From the NCBI GenBank assembly GCA_012270805.1, contig JAAXHR010000405.1, positions 1 through 5,990 on the forward strand: a stretch of DNA of 5,990 bases, given 5' to 3'. Position numbers and translations under genes: made by a program. The DNA comes from Dehalococcoidia bacterium (GTDB lineage Bacteria > Chloroflexota > Dehalococcoidia > Lucifugimonadales > Lucifugimonadaceae). Below the pieces are notes generated by a model. It made no database searches, was not told the DNA's origin, and worked only from the letters and a program-made list of their open reading frames with translations. Within the stretch, counting starts at the first letter, position 1; every line of letters starts with the position of its first letter. This document shows, one piece after another, positions 1 to 5,179 of this stretch.

Positions 1-494
1 GCTTGGCACAGGCGAGCAGTTTCGGTGCCGATACCACCGACGCCGACGATGAGTACGGTGGATTCGGGTAGGAAGATGTTGTTGTATTGGTCGCCGACGA
101 GTTTGTTCCAGTTGCGGTCGCGTTGATTGTCGCGGTAGATGTTGAGATGCTTGGTGAAAGAGAGCATCATGGCGACGATGTGGACGGAGATATGGTCGTT
201 GTAGATCTCGCGGAAGTTGGTGACCTGGACGGGGTGTTCAATCAGTTCATCGAAGTAGTAACCCGCTGGTGGAGCCGCGGCGGGAGCCTGGAGCCAGCGG
301 AGGTTTGTGGCGGCGGCTACGAGTCGAGGGTTCATCGTCCCGAATGCAGCGTCGGCATCGGCAAGTTCCGCGACAGCTTCGTCTTCATCGACCGGAGCTA
401 TTAAGTTGGCATCGGGGACCGAATCTTGCAGTCTGGACATGAAGTCGAGGTTGTGTTGCGAGTTCGGAGGAAGGAACACCATTTTGAAAGGCAT
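1..494 (-). CDS. D-2-hydroxyacid dehydrogenase, N-terminal part (3' end beyond the window edge)
   Basis: Read on the minus strand from an ATG at 494-492, an open frame of 164 codons runs off the left edge. The product begins MPFKMVFLPPNSQHN. It shows the substrate-domain layout of the D-isomer-specific 2-hydroxyacid dehydrogenases. A WLQAP segment (67-71) sits where the family has W-[IL]-Q before the first crossover. A VTNFREIYNDHISVHIVAMM stretch (91-110) matches the helix that leads into the nucleotide domain. The Rossmann fingerprint GVGGIG follows at 151-156, preceded by VLIV. The catalytic Arg, Glu and His lie in the missing part. The family reduces 2-keto acids, or oxidises D-2-hydroxy acids, with NAD(P)H in the cytosol; the substrate cannot be read here. 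The start is the first ATG after an in-frame stop at 506-504. AGGTG lies 10 bases upstream (509-505). The gene is divergent from the PAC2 gene. The family call is firm; glyoxylate/hydroxypyruvate reductase or phosphoglycerate dehydrogenase-like roles are possible. Confidence 0.88.
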   Translation of the reverse strand, partial: MPFKMVFLPPNSQHNLDFMSRLQDSVPDANLIAPVDEDEAVAELADADAAFGTMNPRLVAAATNLRWLQAPAAAPPAGYYFDELIEHPVQVTNFREIYNDHISVHIVAMMLSFTKHLNIYRDNQRDRNWNKLVGDQYNNIFLPESTVLIVGVGGIGTETARLCQ

Positions 495-722
495 CTGAGC
501 ATTTCACCTTTGCGTGTTGTCGTTGATTTCGGAGTCTCGAACGGCGTTGGGATGTCGTGGTCATTGAAGCGGATTCCGCCTACAGCAATGATACAGAGCA
601 ACGAATCTGAGATTGGATTATCCTGTACGCATGGTCGCTCGGCTGCTAACAGGGTTGTCGAAACGCCATTGAGGTTGGTGTAGGATTGGCGTGGATGTAG
701 ATGAAACGATCGAGATTGTCCG
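495..722. other. Divergent intergenic spacer, dehydrogenase / PAC2 gene
   Basis: This 228-base spacer must carry the start signals for both flanking genes. I see no persuasive sigma70 promoter with both boxes well spaced. Isolated -10-like hexamers are present: GATAAT on the minus strand, overlapping the 615-623 inverted repeat, and TAGGAT on the plus strand at about 681-686. Neither has a good -35 at 16-18 bases. Two short perfect inverted repeats with one-base centres occur: GCGGA-T-TCCGC at 569-579 and GGAT-T-ATCC at 615-623. Either could be a regulator half-site pair, but such short repeats also arise by chance. No gene is seen. Confidence 0.5.
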
Positions 723-1625
723 TTGAAGATAGGCGATTTTCACATAGACACCGATCCGTCGGCTTTCGAGTCGCCACACTGCATCGTGACGTTGCGACCT
801 TGGGTGAACGTTGGCAACGTTGGCCGTATCGTCGTCAACCGGTTCGGTCGGATGTATGGGGCGAAGAAGGTTGGTGCGTTGGAGCGCCCGGGCAAGTTTT
901 ACGACCACACACGTTATCGTCCCAGGATCCGGATGAAGCGTGGCGAGCGGACGTTCCGAATCCCAAATACCGAAGTAGTCGCAGCCCGTGTGCCAGACGG
1001 TCGCGATATTGTGATCCTCAAACTCCTAGAACCACATGCGTGGGCAGAGGACTTCAACGATTCGGTACTCGAATTGCTACGGGCATTTAATGTCGAGAGG
1101 TATGTGCTTGTTGGATCGATGTACGACTCTGTGCCGCACACCAGACCACTCAAGGTAACTGGTTCGGCGCGTGGCTGGGAACCCCCGCGTAAATTCAACG
1201 CGGGTGTCAAGCTTGGCAAAAGCCGATATGAAGGCCCAACATCGATGGTGTCCCAGCTGACCGAACTGGCCAGGACGGAACTAGATATGCAGACGCTGTC
1301 CATGATCGTGCATCTGCCGCTCTACCTGAAACTCGACAATGACTACGTCGGGGCGTCGCGGATATTGTCGGTGCTTTCCGAGATCTACGAAGTTCCGATG
1401 GATCGTATGCCCGAGATTCGGATGGGCGAGACGCAGTATTCGCAGGTTCAGATATCGAGTGCCGACAATCCGAGATTGGCGCAACTCGTCGCACGGCTAG
1501 AGTTGGAGTACGATGCGGAAGAAGCTGAACCAGCGGAGGAGGAAGAAGTGGAGTTGTCACCGGAGGTAGAGGAGTTCCTTCAAGACCTTTCCCGTGGTTG
1601 GGAAGACGACGAAGGCCGGAGATGA
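723..1625 (+). CDS. PAC2-family protein (proteasome assembly chaperone 2-like) with acidic C-terminal tail
   Basis: This is a 300-residue soluble protein of the PAC2 family. The start codon is TTG at 723. It is the only start codon between the in-frame stop at 702-704 and the conserved core, and MKIGDF agrees with how I recall relatives beginning. Only a weak purine run (CGAGA, 711-715) precedes it. Family features are TLRPWVNVGNVG (23-34), corresponding to the GWxDAG-like opening; LLEPH (101-105); VLVGSMYDSVPHTRPLKVTG (128-147), with the hallmark PHTRP; RYEGPTSM (168-175); and SMIVHLPLYLKLDNDYVGA (193-211). Residues 262-298 form a strongly acidic tail, including EEEEVE, probably a flexible or helical extension. 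Eukaryotic and archaeal PAC2 proteins help assemble the proteasome. The bacterial role is largely unestablished, and no proteasome genes are in view. The gene converges with the downstream dehydrogenase gene, so it is probably transcribed alone. The family is confident; the function is unknown. Confidence 0.85.
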   Translation: MKIGDFHIDTDPSAFESPHCIVTLRPWVNVGNVGRIVVNRFGRMYGAKKVGALERPGKFYDHTRYRPRIRMKRGERTFRIPNTEVVAARVPDGRDIVILKLLEPHAWAEDFNDSVLELLRAFNVERYVLVGSMYDSVPHTRPLKVTGSARGWEPPRKFNAGVKLGKSRYEGPTSMVSQLTELARTELDMQTLSMIVHLPLYLKLDNDYVGASRILSVLSEIYEVPMDRMPEIRMGETQYSQVQISSADNPRLAQLVARLELEYDAEEAEPAEEEEVELSPEVEEFLQDLSRGWEDDEGRR

Positions 1626-1668
1626 TGTTGAGCGTCGGCGGAATTGATTGCCCGACCAACGCCCAACA
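1626..1668. terminator. Possible hairpin between convergent genes
   Basis: TGTTG (1626-1630) pairs with CAACA (1664-1668), then GCG (1632-1634) with CGC (1660-1662), and TCGG (1635-1638) with CCGA (1652-1655). That makes 12 base pairs with one A/C mismatch, a four-base bulge (1656-1659) and a 13-base loop. It lies in the 60-base gap between two convergent stop codons, where a bidirectional terminator would be expected. There is no T-tract on either side, so it is not a canonical intrinsic terminator. A weak call. Confidence 0.3.
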
Positions 1669-1685
1669 CATGAACGCAGAAACCC

Positions 1686-2579
1686 CTACAGTTCGCGAAC
1701 TTCGACGCCTGCTACCTGTTCAACGAAGCGTAGAATTCCTGAGTGGTCGTTCCGACCGTCACCATTAACCACCAAAGCCGTCAGGACTTGCTGCAGGTTG
1801 GCGGTTACCTGAAGGGGCACGTTCAACGCGCGTGCCGTCTCCATCGCATTGTTGATGTCCTTGTAGTGGAGTTCGACGCGGAAGCCTGGCTCGAAGTTTC
1901 GACTGATCATCATCGGGGCTTTGGCGTTCATCACGTTTGACCCGGCGAGTCCGCCTTGGATGGCCTCGAAAACGGTTTGCGGGTTTACTCCGGCCGCGGT
2001 CGCGAGAACCAGGGCTTCAGCTAGTCCATGGATGTTCGCACCGACGACGATCTGGTTTGCCAGCTTGGTGACATTTCCGGCGCCGTGAGCACCGCAAAGA
2101 ACGGCTGATTTGCCGACCACATCGAAAAGGGGTTTGGCACGTTCGAAATCGCCGGCACCGCCACCGACCATTATTGCGAGATCTCCAGAGATCGCAAAGG
2201 GTTCGCCGCCGGAAACTGGGGCGTCAAGGAAGTTGATGTTCTTTTCGGCAAGGCTAGCACCGAGTTCTTGGGACACGCCGGGCGCGATCGAGGACATGTC
2301 GACGACTAGATCGCCTTCGGATGCGCCTTCGATGATGCCGCCTTCGCCGAGGATCGCTTGTTTTGCTTGTGGTCCGTCTTGAACCATGGTGATGACGACG
2401 TCGGTAGCGCTCGCGACTTCTGCGCATGATGCGGCACCGGTCGCACCAGCTTCCACAAGCTCCTCGATGGGATCGGGAAAGATGTCGTAAACGGTCAGAT
2501 CGTAGCCCGCGTTGATCAGGTTTTTGGCCATGGGTTTCCCCATGATTCCGAGCCCGATGAAACCGATTTTTTCTGCCAT
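1686..2579 (-). CDS. NAD(P)-dependent beta-hydroxyacid dehydrogenase (tartronate semialdehyde reductase / 3-hydroxyisobutyrate dehydrogenase family)
   Basis: This 297-residue cytosolic oxidoreductase is the normal length for the family. The Rossmann motif GFIGLGIMG occupies 6-14. DAPVSGG (119-125) is the substrate-binding signature. GAGNVTKLANQ (167-177) carries the catalytic lysine, K172. HYKDINNA (238-245) holds the conserved lysine and aspartate of the helical domain. These show NAD(P)-linked oxidation of a 3-hydroxy acid to its semialdehyde, or the reverse. The best match to memory is 2-hydroxy-3-oxopropionate reductase (GarR/GlxR type), which makes D-glycerate from tartronate semialdehyde. 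3-hydroxyisobutyrate dehydrogenase cannot be excluded, so no symbol is given. No glyoxylate carboligase or hydroxypyruvate isomerase is in view. The frame is open to 2645, but the start is placed at the ATG at 2579. There AGGAG lies 7 bases upstream and the Rossmann strand begins at once, as is usual. The ferredoxin reductase gene lies upstream on the same strand, 112 bases away, so a shared transcript is likely. Confidence 0.93.
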   Translation of the reverse strand: MAEKIGFIGLGIMGKPMAKNLINAGYDLTVYDIFPDPIEELVEAGATGAASCAEVASATDVVITMVQDGPQAKQAILGEGGIIEGASEGDLVVDMSSIAPGVSQELGASLAEKNINFLDAPVSGGEPFAISGDLAIMVGGGAGDFERAKPLFDVVGKSAVLCGAHGAGNVTKLANQIVVGANIHGLAEALVLATAAGVNPQTVFEAIQGGLAGSNVMNAKAPMMISRNFEPGFRVELHYKDINNAMETARALNVPLQVTANLQQVLTALVVNGDGRNDHSGILRFVEQVAGVEVREL

Positions 2580-2586
2580 GTTGCTT

Positions 2587-2591
2587 CTCCT
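2587..2591 (-). promoter_or_regulatory. Shine-Dalgarno site of the beta-hydroxyacid dehydrogenase gene
   Basis: AGGAG on the minus strand, 7 bases before the ATG at 2579. It decides the start: the 22 extra N-terminal residues available upstream (rich in Arg and Thr) are not homologous-looking and have no such site. Confidence 0.8.
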
Positions 2592-2691
2592 ATGAAAGTC
2601 GGCGTATGTATTGGTCGCCCGATATTTCCGCCTCGGTCGAGTCATCTATCGCACCAAGTCGATGGTACAACTCGTTCGTATGACCTCGATG

Positions 2692-3477
2692 CTAATCGTC
2701 GTCTTTCCAGAATCGTTCCTCTTCGAAGTGAAAGTCAGTTCCGGCGTATCGCTCCTTGACATCTTCGATCATTCCGGGATGACCGCAGGCATAGATGACG
2801 GTTTCTTCGGGTTCTAGGTTGCGTTCCTTCACGAATTCTTCGACCAACGTGTTGATACGCCCGGTTGCGCCTGTCCAACCGTCGTTTCTAGACTCGGTCG
2901 GTCGACTCACCGAACTGAAGAACTCGATATTGTCATGGGCGTTGGCGAGTTCTCTGAGTTCATCGTCGTAGCCGAACTCGTCGAGATAACTGGCGCCTTC
3001 GAGAACGTAGAAGTTGTAGTCTTCGCGTTTGATCGGGCCGTCGACGTTCCATTCGGGATCGTTGAGCAACTTCCTCAACATCGAGACGTAAGGCACGATG
3101 CCGGTTACGGTACCGACCATGACGTGGTTTTTGAATTCGGGTTTGAAGACAAAAATACCCTTAGCGCGTGGGCGCAACGTTAGTTCGGTTCCCACTGACA
3201 GATCGAACAGGACCGGTGTCAAGTTACCGTCGGGCGGCGGGACCAACTCGATGAAGAGCTCGATTTCAGGTTCGTCGGGGGATGATGCGATGGAGTAGGG
3301 ACGCTCGATGCCTTCCGCGCCGATGGTGCAGTACTGCCCCGGCTTGAAGTCGAAGCGCTGGGCGGGTTTCAGCCAGATCTTCCACAAATCCTCGGTCAGG
3401 TCGATGCGGCGGGTGATTTCGCATGTGGTGAACCGCCCTCGCAGCGTGCGGGTCTGCATCTGGTTCTGTTGTGTCAT
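2692..3477 (-). CDS. Ferredoxin/flavodoxin-NADP+ reductase-like flavoprotein
   Basis: This 261-residue cytosolic FAD protein has the compact bacterial Fpr-type layout. The FAD domain (about 15-110) has FKPGQYCTIG (44-53) and the flavin-binding RPYSIAS (59-65). The nicotinamide domain has VGTVTGIVPYVSMLRK (121-136), SRP (191-193), TGATGRINTL (202-211) and YACGHPGMIEDV (229-240). The chain ends EERFWKDDD. Position W257 recalls the aromatic residue near the C-terminus of Fpr enzymes, here followed by an unusual acidic KDDD end. No iron-sulfur cysteine cluster is seen, so it is not a fused oxygenase reductase. It should pass electrons between NADPH and ferredoxin or flavodoxin, or serve as reductase for an oxygenase encoded elsewhere; the partner is not in view. 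The start at 3477 is chosen for AGGA 6 bases upstream. The frame also permits 3495, where I see no ribosome site. The beta-hydroxyacid dehydrogenase gene follows after 112 bases; the malic enzyme gene diverges from it. Confidence 0.88.
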   Translation of the reverse strand: MTQQNQMQTRTLRGRFTTCEITRRIDLTEDLWKIWLKPAQRFDFKPGQYCTIGAEGIERPYSIASSPDEPEIELFIELVPPPDGNLTPVLFDLSVGTELTLRPRAKGIFVFKPEFKNHVMVGTVTGIVPYVSMLRKLLNDPEWNVDGPIKREDYNFYVLEGASYLDEFGYDDELRELANAHDNIEFFSSVSRPTESRNDGWTGATGRINTLVEEFVKERNLEPEETVIYACGHPGMIEDVKERYAGTDFHFEEERFWKDDD

Positions 3478-3483
3478 GTTGCT

Positions 3484-3487
3484 TCCT
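3484..3487 (-). promoter_or_regulatory. Shine-Dalgarno site of the ferredoxin reductase-like gene
   Basis: AGGA (minus strand) stands 6 bases before the ATG at 3477 and favours it over the ATG at 3495. The 11 bases GAAGCAACATG that end at this start codon are identical to those that end at the start codon of the downstream dehydrogenase gene. Confidence 0.7.
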
Positions 3488-3622
3488 GCATTCAATGTGT
3501 TGCGTGAATCAGGTTACAACAATGCGTTTATGAAATGCCGAGGCGAGTTGTATACGGTTGCTGGTGATACCATGATTGCACGATTTCAGATAAGTAATTG
3601 TGACCATCAAATTCGCGATGAA

Positions 3623-3631
3623 GTTGACAAC
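3623..3631. promoter_or_regulatory. Short inverted repeat overlapping a -35 box
   Basis: GTTG-A-CAAC is a perfect inverted repeat with a one-base centre. It places TTGACA on the plus strand and TTGTCA on the minus strand over the same bases. It could bind a dimeric regulator, or serve as a -35 for both directions. However, I could not find a good -10 for the minus direction at the right spacing. Speculative. Confidence 0.25.
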
Positions 3632-3652
3632 CGCCTAACTCGATTGGACTAT
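3624..3652 (+). promoter_or_regulatory. Predicted sigma70-type promoter of the malic enzyme gene
   Basis: A perfect -35 box TTGACA (3624-3629) is followed after exactly 17 bases by GACTAT (3647-3652), which keeps the important second-position A and last T of the -10 consensus. Transcription should start near 3659-3661. That leaves a leader of about 30 bases before the ATG at 3689 and explains why the in-frame TTG at 3662 is unlikely to be the start. The -10 is only a partial match. Confidence 0.6.
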
Positions 3653-3676
3653 CGTCATTGATTGGGGCGATTTATC

Positions 3677-3682
3677 GGGGAG
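3677..3682 (+). promoter_or_regulatory. Shine-Dalgarno site of the malic enzyme gene
   Basis: GGGGAG, 6 bases before the ATG at 3689. It fixes this ATG as the start rather than the in-frame TTG at 3662, which has no such site and sits at the predicted transcription start. Confidence 0.8.
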
Positions 3683-3688
3683 ACAGAA

Positions 3689-5143
3689 ATGTCAGGACCA
3701 AATCCTGGAGTTGCATACAGCATTACAGTGAGAGCCGAGTACCCGAACCGGCCTGGGATGTTGGGATTGATTACCTCTGCCATCGGCATGTGCGGCGGCG
3801 ACGCAGCCGCAATCGACGTTGTTTCGACCGACGGTGGCAACATGATCCGCGATTTCACTATCAACACATCAGGCGAGGAACATTCCAGACGTGTTGTAGA
3901 AGCGATCTCGGCGGTTGAAGACGTCTCGGTCAACACCGTTTCTGATGCCACGTTCTTGATGCACGTAGGCGGAAAGATCGAGATGCGTTCAACTGTGCCC
4001 GTCGCGACGCGAGATGACATGTCGAAGGCGTACACACCGGGCGTAGGCCGGGTTTGTATGGCGATTCACGAAGACCCCGATGCGGTGTGGGCGCTAACAG
4101 GTAAAGGTCACACGGTTGCGGTTGTGACGGATGGTTCGGCGGTGCTTGGTTTGGGTGACATCGGAGCTGCCGCGTCGTTGCCGGTGATGGAAGGCAAAGC
4201 GTTGCTGTTCAAGGAGTTCGGGCGCGTCGACGCATGGCCGATTTGTTTGGACACAAACGATCCCGATGAGATCGTTGCTATCGTGACCGCAATCGCGCCT
4301 GGCTTCGGAGGCATAAACCTCGAGGACATCAGCGCGCCGCGCTGTTTCCAGATCGAGGATCAGCTCAAGGAGCGTCTCGACATCCCGATTTTCCACGACG
4401 ATCAGCACGGAACCGCGGTTGTGGTGTTAGCAGGACTGATTAACGCGTTGAAGTTGGTTGACAAGGAGCCCAGAGCGCTGAAGACGGTGGTCTTGGGCGC
4501 TGGTGCATCGGGGACGGCGTGCACGAAGATCATGTTGTCGTACGGCATTAAGGACATAGTCGGCTTTGACCGGCAAGGCGCATTGTCGCGAGATCGGGAC
4601 TACGATGGGAATGTGATGAAGCAGTGGTTCGCCGACAACACTAATCCGGAAAACGCCGACGGGTCATTGACCGAATGCATCAAAGGAGCGGATTTCGTAC
4701 TGGGCTTGGCAGGTCCCGATCTTCTGACGCGGGAACAGGTCGCAAGCATGTCTGACGATGCCATAGTGTTCGCACTTTCAAACCCCAATCCTGAGATTTG
4801 GCCGGAGAACATCCCTGACAACGTTCGCATCATGGCAACGGGTCGCACTGACTATCCGAACCAGATAAACAATTCGCTGTGTTTCCCCGGCCTGTTCCGC
4901 GGGGTGTTGGATGTTCGCGCATCGGACATCAACGAGGAGATGAAGATTGCGGCGGCGCAGGCGATTGCCGATGTAATACCGGGCGAACATCTCGACCCAG
5001 ATTTCATCATTCCGAGCGTGTTTGACAGAAACGTTGCGCGGAATGTTGCACAGCAGGTTGCGATCGCAGCGCAAACTACTGGAGTGGCGCGTCGGCGCCG
5101 CAGACAGACCGATGAGGTCTACGCCACGATGCGCTCGCGTTAG
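3689..5143 (+). CDS. Malic enzyme with N-terminal ACT domain
   Basis: This 484-residue cytosolic enzyme decarboxylates malate to pyruvate with NAD+ or NADP+ and a divalent metal. Residues 10-85 form an ACT domain (YSITVRAEYPNRPGMLGLIT, 10-29), a small-molecule-binding module that suggests allosteric control, perhaps by an amino acid. A linker (FLMHVGGKIEMRS) joins it to the malic core. Catalytic features are AYTPGVGR with Y115; MEGKALLFKEF with K170; GINLEDISAPRCF with metal ligands E212 and D213; and FHDDQHGTA with D238, the expected third metal ligand. The nucleotide domain has GAGASG (270-275), FALSNPNPE (361-369) and TGRTDYPNQINNSLCFPG (384-401). A basic RRRRR run (468-472) near the end is unusual. 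NAD or NADP preference cannot be read safely. The length fits bacterial ACT-type malic enzymes, without the phosphotransacetylase domain of long forms. It is divergent from the ferredoxin reductase gene. A FAD oxidoreductase gene follows 32 bases after its stop, so the two are probably co-transcribed. Confidence 0.95.
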   Translation: MSGPNPGVAYSITVRAEYPNRPGMLGLITSAIGMCGGDAAAIDVVSTDGGNMIRDFTINTSGEEHSRRVVEAISAVEDVSVNTVSDATFLMHVGGKIEMRSTVPVATRDDMSKAYTPGVGRVCMAIHEDPDAVWALTGKGHTVAVVTDGSAVLGLGDIGAAASLPVMEGKALLFKEFGRVDAWPICLDTNDPDEIVAIVTAIAPGFGGINLEDISAPRCFQIEDQLKERLDIPIFHDDQHGTAVVVLAGLINALKLVDKEPRALKTVVLGAGASGTACTKIMLSYGIKDIVGFDRQGALSRDRDYDGNVMKQWFADNTNPENADGSLTECIKGADFVLGLAGPDLLTREQVASMSDDAIVFALSNPNPEIWPENIPDNVRIMATGRTDYPNQINNSLCFPGLFRGVLDVRASDINEEMKIAAAQAIADVIPGEHLDPDFIIPSVFDRNVARNVAQQVAIAAQTTGVARRRRRQTDEVYATMRSR

Positions 5144-5152
5144 AGTCTGAGC

Positions 5153-5179
5153 ATGACCCGGCTGGCATTTGAAAGATGA
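5153..5179 (+). other. Eight-codon ORF overlapping the next start codon (ATGA)
   Basis: ATG at 5153 opens an eight-codon frame (MTRLAFER) whose TGA (5177-5179) overlaps the ATG of the FAD oxidoreductase gene (5176) in an ATGA arrangement. Translation of it could hand ribosomes to the downstream gene, which has only a poor ribosome site of its own. The short ORF also has no strong Shine-Dalgarno sequence, so it may be chance. Confidence 0.2.

Noticed and set aside
87..404. Plus-strand open frame of 105 codons
   Set aside because: It is antisense to the D-2-hydroxyacid dehydrogenase, whose minus-strand frame has clear family motifs. The plus-strand product is low-complexity Val/Asp/Gly-rich, typical of a shadow frame.
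701..1090. ATG-initiated plus-strand frame overlapping the PAC2 gene start
   Set aside because: Its product is Arg/Ser-rich with no recognisable fold, while the overlapping frame carries the conserved PAC2 motifs.
2580..2645. 22-codon N-terminal extension of the beta-hydroxyacid dehydrogenase
   Set aside because: The ATG at 2579 has AGGAG 7 bases upstream and directly precedes the Rossmann strand. The extension is basic, lies outside the family's usual length and has no ribosome site.
3662..3688. TTG start giving nine extra residues on the malic enzyme
   Set aside because: It falls at the predicted transcription start and lacks a ribosome site, whereas ATG 3689 has GGGGAG 6 bases upstream.
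3655..4035. Minus-strand frame of 126 codons inside the malic enzyme gene
   Set aside because: It is antisense to the ACT and malic core coding sequence, has no recognisable motifs, and is a shadow frame.
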